A model generated the notes under the pieces. It saw only the letters and a program-made list of their open reading frames with translations, ran no database searches and was not told the DNA's origin. A stretch of DNA of 64,000 nt. Origin: Locusta migratoria (Eukaryota > Arthropoda > Insecta > Orthoptera > Acrididae). Location of the stretch: positions 358,423,168 through 358,487,167 of the forward strand of contig CM048744.1 in the NCBI GenBank assembly GCA_026315105.1, given 5' to 3'. The position numbers and the translations under genes are program-made. Positions 21,401-30,636 of this stretch are shown here, piece by piece; within the stretch, counting starts at the first letter, position 1, and every line of letters starts with the position of its first letter.

Positions 21401-22139
21401 TTTTAAATATCGTCTTCCTGAGTGGAGTTCCATTTTTACAGCTGAGCTGTATGCATTATACCAAGCCACACAATACGTCCGGCGACACTCGCTCAGTAAG
21501 ACTGTCATTTGCTCGGACTCTATTAGTGCTTTGTTGAGCCTTCGCATGCTATATCCGGCCCATCCCCTGGTACAAAGCATCCGCAATTGCCTTACTTCTC
21601 TTTCAACGAGCGGAACTACGGTGACGTTTCTGTGGGTCCCTGGCCATGTGGGAGTGTTGGGGAATGAGGCTGCGGATACGGCTGCCAAGGAAGCAGTTCT
21701 CCTTCCTCGGCTATCTACCTTTTCCACCAGCTCTGATGACCTTCGCGCTGGTATCTCCCAGCGTATTATCTCCCGTTGGTATCTACATTGGTCATCCCTG
21801 TCAGGGAACAAATTGAGAGCCATTAAACCTGTGCCTGATCTCTGGTCAACGTCATCTCGACCCTCCCGCCGAGAGGAGATTGTTCTGGCCCGGCTTCGTA
21901 TTGGCCACTGCCGTTTTAGCCACCAGCATTTATTACGTGGTGGTCCTGCTCCCTTATGTGAGCACTGTGATGCACCTTTTACTGTGGACCATCTTTTAGT
22001 GCAATGTCCATTTTTTAACCGTCTCCGTCATGATCTGTGTTTCCCATTTGAATTGTCTGACATTTTAGCTGATGACCCGCAATCGGTTAACAGAGTTTTA
22101 CTTTTTATACATCGTGCCAATATGGCGAAAGCCATTTAA
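18423..22139 (+). CDS. LINE ORF2: endonuclease, RT, RNase H, zinc finger
   Basis: An unbroken 1238-codon polyprotein that can nick, reverse transcribe and degrade the RNA strand. Start chosen at ATG 18423, which overlaps the ORF1 TGA (TGATG), an arrangement used by some LINEs for termination-reinitiation. Endonuclease: LQWNIRGI, LQETKL, GDFN at about 143, HIDLAI, SDHF. RT: GPDGIH, YRPISLT, CGFRKHRS, motif A FFDLEKAYD, GVPQGS, catalytic FVDD at about 676. RNase H: YTDGS (Asp near 975), AELYAL, CSDSI, and VPGHVGVLGNEAAD with all DEDD residues. C-terminal CEHCDAPFTVDHLLVQC gives C-x2-C-x7-H-x4-C. RNase H places it in the I group, not Jockey. No inactivating change seen. Confidence 0.92.
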   Translation: MSTFISFYPIMDILQWNIRGIRSNWTELQLLTRTYHPIIFSLQETKLLPGTRITFPRYTIVCFDLPPVAGIPAHGGVMLLIRDDVHSTPVSLCTPIQAVAVRIYLPGFVFTLCNIYAPSSFPITRSDLLDLIDQLPRPFLLVGDFNAHHPLWGSPRPCPRGSLLADILNHLQLICLNTDEPTYLSDTTNTFSHIDLAICTAQLARRLEWSALSDTHSSDHFPCVIHLMMPDTLEHPHRWQLTKTDWELYTSLADFGTYHYPSIDDQVEHITTVILTAAECSIPCKTSHARCPLVPWWTAECRDALRARRRALRIFKQRPTLDNCIRYKRLRAYCRRLFRDCKRASWRSFTSSFNRSTPSSIIWGNLRKISGTMAHSPIPGLCVATDTVVDPPQIANALGRHFAEVSSSSHYTDAFLARKRTMEATPLPFTSQNRECYNTEFTVRELHHALSSSRSSALGPDGIHVAMLQHLSPTSLHFLLATYNRIWIEGTFPRRWREAIVIPIPKPGKDKCLPSSYRPISLTSSICKVMERMIHGRLVWWLETRHLLSNVQCGFRKHRSAVDHLVALSTSVMNNFLRKRQTVAVFFDLEKAYDTCWRMGILRTLHTWGFRGRLPIFIREFLTDRVFKVRVGSVLSSTFNQENGVPQGSVLSVVLFAVAINSIADHLPLGVSASLFVDDFAIYSNSEQTGLLERRLQRCLDNLHAWSMDTGFRFSADKTVCMNFWRRKEFVPPSLRLGPIVLPFVDTTTFLGLVLDRKLSWSPHISRLAARCTRSLNVLRVLSGTSWGADRSTLLHLYRTIVRSKLDYGSIVYSSARPSILRRLNTIHHQGLRLATGAFYTSPVESLYAEAAELPLSYRRELLLSRYASRLSSMRGHPTYAVFFNDSLDSLFALRPSALLPPGVRLRSLLGQLGVTMPAIFSTGESTSPPWRSPEVRVNFDLHSLPKDSTPRFVYQREFHALWFKFDDNLFIYTDGSKTDQGVGSAFVLGNVSFKYRLPEWSSIFTAELYALYQATQYVRRHSLSKTVICSDSISALLSLRMLYPAHPLVQSIRNCLTSLSTSGTTVTFLWVPGHVGVLGNEAADTAAKEAVLLPRLSTFSTSSDDLRAGISQRIISRWYLHWSSLSGNKLRAIKPVPDLWSTSSRPSRREEIVLARLRIGHCRFSHQHLLRGGPAPLCEHCDAPFTVDHLLVQCPFFNRLRHDLCFPFELSDILADDPQSVNRVLLFIHRANMAKAI

Positions 22140-22216
22140 TTTCTAACCCCGGTTCTTTTTTACTATGGGCAGTGTTGGGCGCTAATGACCACAGCAGTTG
22201 TGCGCCCTGAAACCAC

Positions 22217-22238
22217 AAAAAAAAAAAAAAAAAAAAAA
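22217..22238 (+). repeat. Poly(A) tail of young LINE
   Basis: About 22 A after 'cctgaaaccac', marking the retrotransposition 3' junction. Confidence 0.9.
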
Positions 22239-24190
22239 TCCCCCCACAGACCTTGCCACCTTGGTCGCTCAACTTCCCCTACCATTCCTCCTTTTGGGGG
22301 ACTTAAATACCCGCCACACTTTGTGGGGTAAAAGTGAAATCTGTGGTAGGGATATTGAGACTGTCCTGACACAGCAGAACATTTACCTCCTAAACACAGG
22401 TATACCCACACACTTCAGCGTGGCCCATGGCACATACTCGGCTATCAACCTCTCCATTGCAGCCTGAGCCTTCTCGTCCATCTCAGCTAGAGGGTACATG
22501 ATGATCTACATGGTAGCAATTACTTTCCCGTTCTTCTATCTCTGCCTCCATTCCAATCCACTTACCGCTCACCCCAATGGTCGCCCCGCAGAGCAGATTG
22601 GCTGGCTTACATCTCTGCTGCTGTGGTAGCTGCTCAACTTCACATTGATGGTCATGTGGTGGTTTACCAGGTAACTGTGGCCATCGTCTCTACCACCGAG
22701 GCCCCTGCTCAAAGTTCTAGTGGCTCGCTCAGGCATAAGTCAGTGCCTTCATGTACACCAGCAATTGCTGAGGCCATCCTTCCCTTTAACACCTGATCAC
22801 CTTTAAGCATCTCTGGCCCCGATCTTGGTGACTAATCATTATAGTAAGCAGTGCTCTTGGGAGCAGCTTGTTGTCACCATTGGCTTTTGCACCTCGTCGT
22901 CTCGGTGTGATCGCAAGTGCAAAGCATTTTTGGACACTGCCCACCATCTGGAATCCACTGTTTCCAATCCCAGGATAATCTATGCATTGGCCTCACCACT
23001 ATTGCCGAGCATATGGCAGAACATTACAAAGGTTATTTTACGACAGCAGCCTACAACCCGCAGTTCTCCACCCTTAAAGAGTGAGATGAGTGAAAGCAAT
23101 TATAGTTCCACATGCAGCACCTGGAGATATACAATTCCGCATTTAGTGTGTGGGAGTTCCAAAGTGCCCATGCTGGATGCCCCGCTACCTCATTCACAAC
23201 CATTTCCTTTGACATCTGTCAGCAGATTCTCAACATCAGCTGCTTTCCCTGTTTAATCATGTCTGTGCTGAAGAAGTTCTGCTGTCTCAATGGTGGGACA
23301 GTATCATTATCCTGGTGTTGAAACCTGGCACCAATCTGCAGAGGGCTAATAGTTACTGCATTACTAGCCTTACCAAAGTTCTCTGCAAGCTCTTCGAATG
23401 TATGGTGAGTCAGCATCTCATGTGAACCCTTGAATATTGGGGACTCTTGGGCCAGGAGCAAGAGGGTTTCCATCAGGGTTGCTCCGCTATTGACATCCTT
23501 GTTTCATTGGAGTCAGCCATTCATCTAGCTTTCGATCGGCATGAACATTTTGTCGCCATCTTCTTCGATTTTCAGAAGGTGTACGGCACGGTCTGGCACC
23601 ATCACATCCGGCAATGCTGCACGAATGGGTGCTCTTTCAATCTTCATCCAGAACTTTTCCCTTCTGTGTTAGGGTTGGCACCAGTTTTAGTTCCATTCTC
23701 ACTCAGGAGAACAGTGTCCCACAGGGCTCTGTTCTATCTCCCTCTTTTTGGTGGCAATTAACGGTCTCATAGCTGCAGTAGGCTCATTGGTCTCTTGCTC
23801 CCTATTTGCCAATGACTTTTGCCTATATTATAGCTCCACAAACATTACTGTCGCTGAAAGATGTCTCCAGGGGGCAATTAAAAAGGCGCACTCATGGACC
23901 TCAGCACATGGGTTTCAGTTCTCTGCATCCAAAACCTGAGTTAATGCACTTTTGTTGTCGTTGGGTTGTTCACTTGGATCCAGAGCTCTTCTTTGTTGAT
24001 GAAGTGCTCCTTGTCGAAAAGACGCATCACTTTCTCGGCATGCTCTTCGATGACTGGCTCACTTGAGTGCCACACCACCGTCAGCTTAAACAAAAGTGCT
24101 GGCAATACCTGAATATCTTATGCTGCCTTAGCCACACTCTTTGGGGAGCTGCACATCCATTTTGCATTGCCATTTTGAGGTACCCATTGA
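22239..24190 (+). mobile_element. Old I-group LINE, 3' half (decayed)
   Basis: Continuation of the element at 15395-17506. Endonuclease resumes with TDLATLVAQLPLPFLLLGDLNTRHTLWG (split across 22240-22330). RT remnants include FHQGCSAIDILVSLE, VAIFFDFQKVYGTVW and LFANDFCLYYSS, where the catalytic DD has become ND. Sequence fades near 24190 before any RNase H, so the 3' end is deleted or unrecognisable. Many stops and shifts. Confidence 0.7.
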
Positions 24191-24608
24191 GAGGTGATGT
24201 ACAATTGATGAATTAATACTACCATATTGAAGCAAGTGTTTAGTTTGTTGCTTTACTATGGCAGGTGATTCAATAACATATTTGGACTTGAGTGAGGTTA
24301 TTGTAACACTTCATAAATGTGTTAGAAAGGTTTGTCAAGTTTGTAATGGCAAAATCCTGATTTTTGTCACGTCCTTAATGTTAGAATTTTTTATTAGTTA
24401 GCCCTATGGTCACCTGTTAAGTTAGAATTAATGACAACATTACAATATTACGGTATTGATGCTATAAATGTTACGCATCTGACTTGTTTTTATCCCAGAA
24501 AATCAAAGGCTCTAAAAGCATCAGATACCACCCAGGATGAATATAAGTCACTATATTAAATAAAAAAGTGTGGTCACTAAATTAAAATTTATGATCATGT
24601 AAACTAAT
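24191..24608. other. ABHD3 intron, unassigned
   Basis: AT-rich sequence between the LINE remnant and the hAT target site. Nothing recognised. Confidence 0.5.
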
Positions 24609-24616
24609 GTTATTAC

Positions 24617-26888
24617 TAGGGTTGTGGCCGAGTGGTTCGGCTGAGTCCATTATTCGCCGAATCTAGCAGACTGGCTTTGGATTCGAGATTCGGTGCATAA
24701 TAGCCGAATACTACCGAATCCCGAATCTGAAGTGTTATATGCAAACCTTCAGTTACAAATGTTGTAGTTTACTTTGCATAACAGTGCGCTTTCATTTGCA
24801 TTATTTACTTTATTTTCCATAGATCTGCTGAAGGACTTGATGTTATAAAATGAAACGACCTCACTTAGAATAGTTCTGATAATTGGTGCTAGGAGCCGCC
24901 ACAAGTAACTTTTACCACCTAATATAAGCAGTGCTACACAGGCTTGTTTAGCAGGCGCAAATGTAAATACTGGTGCTAAAACTAATGCGCTCGTAAAAAT
25001 TAAAAAGAGAAAGACGTCTAATTTCCTTTTTATTTTTGACTATTGAATTTCAATACACCATCCAACAAAGGAAATAGAACTTTAGTATTGCTGAACATCT
25101 AATGTAGCAGCCTTTCAAATAATATAAGTAGCAAGAAAAATAAATTTCTTCACGTAAATAGCCACAATACATAAGGCTTTAGGATTCTTGCACGAATTGT
25201 CTGATTCTGGTTTCACGTATTGTTTCATTGAATTTTGTAAAGTGCTGGGGTATGTTGAAGCACTAGGATTTCAAGAAGAAAAATGTATTACGTAGATAAA
25301 AAGTTCTAATCGTGCGCCATCCAGACAGGATGACGTAATTTCAGCAACCACTTGACGTCTGTTTCAATAATTCGTTTAAGGTCAAGCTTAAAACACATGT
25401 ACACCAACTGCCTTTCGATAAGTGACAGACAACTGACAGCAACGGGGCATGTAAAGTGCGCAAGTGTGCCAATCGAATTATGATACCTGGAAATGGGTTC
25501 CAAATCAGATTGCGTAACAGGCGTTTAAAAAAAGTTAGAGATCGAGTGCACTAGATTGTACGAGGGATGATGCTCTGTAGTACTAAGGAACTGTGTAATA
25601 AGGAATCAAATGATACTGATTCAGAATTACCGTACCGGTATCTAATTGGTATTATAAACATTTCGTAAAATTAGTATTATAAGTCTAATACAATGTTTTA
25701 TATTTCTGCATTTAGTTTCATACAATAGCCGTACATTTGAAGTCTTATCTAAATGCTACTACGTAAAGCCGACTGGCAAGCATGTGTTTGCGTCAATATG
25801 CCTGACGCTACAACCAGTGCCTTCGTGCTACAACTTACGTGTTTTTCTATTAGGGACAAGGGATTGTTCCTATGAACCGTGATTCGTAAATTCCACACTC
25901 TCTTCGCTATAAGAATAATACATATGTGAACATTACGTCATGTAATCTTCCATGTTAGCTGTTACCACATTTAAATTACGTCCGCCAAACAAACCCGAAA
26001 GACAACGGCGAACGCGGGAAAATATACACAACACATTAATATTTACATTTGCATTATTCTTATGCTGTACGGTAATACTTGGAAATGAAGCATGGCAGCT
26101 AACTTCTAGTACTAATTTTAAGTTCTTCTGCGAATATAAATTCTGTGCAGGCAAGTTACGTGATCTTAAATGTTTGAAAGAATAAATAAATCCACAAAAT
26201 ACCCTTGCTTACCTTCCGGAATGCGCAATCTGCGCGTTAAGTACTTTTCACAGTTCTGAAATGTCTTCGTGGCAATAACAAGTACACACGTCGAATAAAT
26301 GCGGATTTCTCTGTGTCTGATTGCCCTGTCCGCCACTTATGGAATGACTGATATGTCGTCATAAATTATTTAACATTTAGACATGCTATTTTATAAGAAT
26401 AATTTTTTTTTAATTTCCAGAATATCTACTCATCTCTGCAGGTTTTATTTTTGACTCTTCCCCTTTGAAAAAAGAAAAAACACGTCATTTCCTTTCTAGG
26501 ACTTCATTCTACAATTCTTTTTTTATTTCATCAAAATGAAACAGTTTGTAATAGAGTGAAGAAAGTTTCTTATTATATTTTACAGCATTGAAACAACATA
26601 TATCTCAAAATGTTTCATACAAATTTCTTTTAAGGGTAGGGGGTATTAAAAACTCATTCCTTAAATTTTACTGTTTATATTGTCATTTGGGATCCACCCC
26701 AGAAGGCTTTATCTTCATCACTGGCTGTGATAGAGTAGTAATTCTTTTTAAATACATGTACTTGAGTTGACGTTATTTGGGTTCGAGATTCGGAAGATTT
26801 GATTCGGATTTGGTATTCGGCACATGTTTTTTTTAAAGATTCGGTATTCGGATTCGGTTTGGTAAAATTGGAGTTCCACCCATCCCTA
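24617..26888. mobile_element. Non-autonomous hAT-type DNA transposon, 8-bp TSD
   Basis: 2272 bp flanked by perfect 8-bp duplications GTTATTAC (24609-24616 and 26889-26896), the hAT signature. The ends read TAGGGTTGTGG and, inverted, TAGGGATGGGT. Both ends carry clusters of ATTCGG/CCGAAT motifs (24630-24730 and 26778-26870), like the subterminal transposase-binding repeats of hAT elements. No transposase was recognised in the interior. Confidence 0.85.
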
Positions 26889-26896
26889 GTTATTAC

Positions 26897-27209
26897 CCAC
26901 TCAAAGTTAACATCCACTTAATTAATATGCTACAATATTAATAAAAATGAATTTCTTCATTAGTGTTAGTCATCATACAAGACTATTATACATCTATTAA
27001 TCTGGTATTCATTAATAAGAGGAGCGATACAACCACAGTTTTTACCAATGAACTGAATTCCGTATTAACCATTGGCTTCCAATAACAGATATAAAAATCA
27101 ATTCCTTTTTTTCTTTACTTTAAAATTGTTTTGTTACACTTTCCCTGGCGAAATAAACTTCTTTCAAAGATTGATTTGACCAATGTAATTTAGGCTTCTT
27201 ACATCTGAA
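26897..27209. other. ABHD3 intron, unassigned
   Basis: AT-rich, no features recognised. Confidence 0.5.
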
Positions 27210-27223
27210 GTATATTAAGTTTA
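27210..27223 (+). repeat. Left 14-bp target-site duplication
   Basis: GTATATTAAGTTTA, identical to 30623-30636. Confidence 0.85.
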
Positions 27224-27600
27224 AAAATATAATAATGGAAAGTCCAGGTTGGAATAAATAATATAGTGAGGACAGTTACAACTCACCACAAAGACGTGGC
27301 GACGAGCTGCGACAGGCACATACAAAAGACACACACATACAACACATTCAGCTATCGGCCATGGCCTTCTTCAGAAATAGAGCACTCACGCAATCACACA
27401 GGCACACAACACAGTCATACAACCATCACCTCCGACTGCCACACTTTGAATCACGCTCTGCAGCGAATCGGGGACGGGAGGGGAGGGGGAGGGGATAGAA
27501 AGGTTACGTCACGGTGGTGGGGATGTGTTAGATGGGAATAACGAGATGCAGCTTAGGAATGGAGTGGGGAGGCGGGTGAGGGGAGAAAATAAAATAAAAT
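27224..27600 (-). repeat. PLE terminal repeat, third subtype (left arm)
   Basis: Reverse complement of 29941-30210 with only a few differences over about 270 bp, and further matches 30263-30400. Contains a hammerhead-like core at 27350-27374 on the minus strand (CUGAAGA, GGCC-AU-GGCC) but box 2 reads GAUA rather than GAAA, likely inactive. Confidence 0.8.
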
Positions 27601-27656
27601 AAAGTAAAGTAAAATAGAGTAAAATAATTCATGTACACTGTAAGTGCACAAGACCA

Positions 27657-27938
<282 letters not shown>

Positions 27939-27941
27939 AAG

Positions 27942-28409
27942 TTATCGTAGGTTGAGGCCTGGTTGATTTCGGGATCGGAGAATGTATTGTAGGGATAACT
28001 CCCATCTGTGCAGTTCAGAAAAGCTGGTGGTGGATGGGAGGATCCAGATGGCCCGGGTTGTGAAGCAGCCATTGAAATCAAGCATGTGCTCCGCTGCATG
28101 CTGTGCCACAGGGTGGTCCACCTTGTTTTTGGCCACAGTTTGGCGGTGGCCATTCATCCTAATGGACAGCTGGTTGGTGGTCATGCCAATATAGAAAGCT
28201 GTACAGTGCTTGCAGCACAGTTGGTAAATTACGTGGCTGCTTTCACAAGTGGCCCGGCCTCTGATAGGGTAGGATAAGCCTGTGACAGGACTGGAATAGG
28301 AAGTGCAGGGTGGGTGGATTGGACAGGTCTTGCAGCGGGGTCTTCCACAAGGATATGATCCCTGTGGCAGTGAGCTGGGTTTCGGGGTGGCATAAGGATG
28401 AACTAGGAT
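27942..28409 (-). pseudogene. PLE GIY-YIG endonuclease fragment (left arm)
   Basis: Reads LVHPYATPKPSSLP, CGRPRCKTCPIH, HVIYQLCCKHC, FYIGMT, IRMNGHRQTV and IWILPSTTSFSELHRWE, closely related to the copy at 10927-11478 but without its inverted duplication. The RT is absent: the fragment starts abruptly at 28409. The open frame continues upstream to 28517 only because it runs antisense to the Nanos-type coding sequence. Confidence 0.85.
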
Positions 28410-28625
28410 AAGATTTTTAGAAGTCATCAGCTGATAGATAAGTATGGTAAAACCATGTGTCCCATTCTTCAAATGTATGTGTGTCCACTTTGTAAAGCAA
28501 CAGGACCTGACGCTCATACAGTTAAATACTGTCCATTGAACCCCAATCCTCTTCCTGTAGCACTCATGAATGTGCTAAAACCACAGAGACTGGATATGGG
28601 CAGAACTCGTGTAAGGAGATACTAG
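28410..28625 (+). pseudogene. nanos: Nanos-type zinc-finger C-terminus, truncated cargo
   Basis: Encodes KIFRSHQLIDKYGKTM, then CPILQMYVCPLC, ATGPDAHTVKYCPLN and a short tail ending RVRRY and TAG. Spacing is H-x10-C for the end of the first finger and C-x2-C-x7-H-x4-C for the second, exactly the Nanos CCHC pair, as is the wording YVCPLC...AHTVKYCP. Nanos is an RNA-binding translational repressor that works with Pumilio in the germ line. The first C-x2-C is missing because the reading starts at the PLE junction (28409/28410). TTTTTAG at 28414-28420 could also be read as a splice acceptor, with an exon from 28421 in phase 2. Frame and family are clear; whether it is a captured fragment, retrocopy piece or usable exon is not. 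Confidence 0.85.
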
Positions 28626-29709
28626 AGGTATCAGGTTTTTTCTGTACAGTTTACTACTTCTTGTATGTGTACTGTTCTTGTAAAATAGCAGTATGTATAT
28701 TTAGAGATTACTGAGAAGATATTTTATTGAAATATCACTACTGTTATGTGCAGTACTAAATGAAATATTTAATTTTGTCTAATAAACATATGGTAATTTG
28801 TACATTGTAATAAGCATGTAGATAAATTTGTGTGTACTTTGAGGTGTGAAATTTCACAATGGAATGTTATTTCTGTTCAATGACAACATGAAATGCTTGT
28901 GTGTGTGATCATTGGAAAAAAATCTTTTATAAACTTATTTTCTTTATTTTTTTAGTGTTGTCTATCAATGAAACAGTTTTGATTTGGTTGCTTCACATTG
29001 AAAGTATTGTCATAAGCACAGTGGTACATATTGTACTAATAACTAGTATCTTAAAATTTTTTTGTTTGTAGAGCTGGTTATATTTCACTAGACGTTTTCA
29101 TTATCATTCATTTGTATTCTTGTGTAGTTACTTGCAAATCATTTTTAAATGTTTTTATGAAGTAATATACATCAGTTTACTTCCCAATTCTTACAAAGAG
29201 TAGACTTGGAAAAATTGTATTTGCTGCTGACAATATTTGTTAAGTTTTGAATAATTTTTATGATCATTGTGAGAAAGAATAGTGTTCGTATTTAACTTCT
29301 GACTTAGGTAATTTTTATAGTTATGCAAAAGGAAACCTCATACCTGAGAAATGATTTTAATATTTTACTGCTACTAATGTGCACTTTTGGCAATATCATG
29401 AAGGCCCCTCACTTCAGTGATTTAGTAAATTACAGAGACTCTTGCTGTGTGCATATATTCCAAAACCTCTTAATGTAAGGTGAGTTTGGTGAAGGAATTA
29501 TACTGGCGAAATCAGACGAGACAGAATTGTCACTTTCTGACAGACGTTTAGTGTGTTTTACTGGTTCCCATCAAAATACTTACTGCAATTGATTCTTCTG
29601 CATGTGTCGTCATATAAAACTTCTACCAAATAAAGTGAAAGATATTAAAATTTTGAACACCTTTAAAACATGATTTGTACTTGCTGTTTGTGCTTAAAAC
29701 TTTCACAAC
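28626..29709 (+). other. Non-coding remainder of the cargo
   Basis: AT-rich sequence after the Nanos-type stop, plausibly its 3' UTR or downstream genomic DNA. AATAAA occurs at 28781-28786 and 29629-29634. No poly(A) tract is present before the PLE junction at 29710. Confidence 0.5.
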
Positions 29710-29929
29710 ATCCTAGTTCATCCTTATGCCACCCCGAAACCCAGCTCACTGCCACAGGGATCATATCCTTGTGGAAGACCCCGCTGCAAGACCTGTCCAA
29801 TCCACCCACCCAGCACTTCCTATTCCAGTCCTGTCACAGGCTTATCCTACCCTATCAGAGGCCGGGCCACTTGTGAAAGCAGCCACGTAATTTACCAACT
29901 GTGCTGCAAGCACTGTACAGCTTTCTATA
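29710..29929 (+). pseudogene. PLE GIY-YIG fragment (right arm)
   Basis: Inverted copy of 28190-28409 with a single base difference (near 29812). It begins at the same PLE position as the left arm and is cut in the YIG region by an AT repeat. Confidence 0.88.
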
Positions 29930-29940
29930 TATATATATAT

Positions 29941-30205
29941 ATATCCCCTCCCCCTCCCCTCCCGTCCCCGATTCGCTGCAGAGCGTGATTCAAAGTGTGG
30001 CAGTCGGAGGTGATGGTTGTATGACTGTGTTGTGTGCCTGTGTGATTGCGTGAGTGCTCTATTTCTGAAGAAGGCCATGGCCGATAGCTGAATGTGTTGT
30101 ATGTGTGTGTCTTTTGTATGTGCCTGTCGCAGCTCGTCGCCACGTCTTTGCGGTGAGTAGTAAACTGTCCTCACTATATTATTTATTCCAACCTGGACTT
30201 TCCAT

Positions 30206-30210
<5 letters not shown>
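29941..30210 (+). repeat. PLE terminal repeat, right arm
   Basis: Mirror of the left-arm terminal repeat, with hammerhead-like core at 30065-30089 (box 2 GAUA). Confidence 0.85.

Positions 30211-30262
<52 letters not shown>
30211..30262. repeat. (TA)n microsatellite
   Basis: About 26 TA units between the two plus-strand terminal repeats. Confidence 0.95.
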
Positions 30263-30269
<7 letters not shown>

Positions 30270-30622
30270 ACTTTATTTTATTTTATTTTCTCCCCTCACC
30301 CGCCTCCCCACTCCATTCCTAAGCTGCATCTCGTTATTCCCATCTAACCCATCCCCACCACCGTGACGTAACCTTTCTATCCCCTCGCCCTTCCCTCCCC
30401 TCCTGTCCCCGATTCGCTGCAGAGCGTGATTCGAAGTGTGGCAGTCGGAGGTGATGGTTGTATGACTGTGTTGTGTGCCTGTGTGATTGCGTGAGTGCTC
30501 TATTTCTGAAGAAGGCCATGGCCGATAGCTGAATGTGTTGTATGTGTGTGTCTTTTGTATGTGCCTGTCGCATCTCGTCGCCACGTCTTTGCGGTGAGTT
30601 GTAACTGTCCTCACTATATTAT
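30263..30622 (+). repeat. Second PLE terminal repeat, right end
   Basis: Tandem plus-strand copy that includes extra sequence also present at 27500-27600 in the left arm, and a hammerhead-like core at 30506-30530. It ends exactly at the right TSD. Confidence 0.8.
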
Positions 30623-30636
30623 GTATATTAAGTTTA

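Larger units (their letters stand above)
17507..22238 (+). mobile_element. Young I-group LINE nested in older copy
   Basis: Inserted into the poly(C) stretch of the older copy and ending with a clean poly(A) tail (22217-22238). It has a leader (17507-17739), the C-terminal part of ORF1 and an intact ORF2. The leader region around 17660-17710 ('gggggactgataacc') resembles the 3' ends of related repeats, so ORF1 was shortened by rearrangement. Duplicated target is likely within the C-run (TCCCCCC) and cannot be sized. Confidence 0.82.

Noticed and set aside
19173..21823. Minus-strand and alternate-frame ORFs over the young LINE
   Set aside because: All overlap the intact 1238-codon ORF2 and lack known motifs.
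28410..28517. N-terminal extension of the minus-strand PLE ORF
   Set aside because: It is antisense to the Nanos-type coding sequence, and PLE homology stops at 28409.
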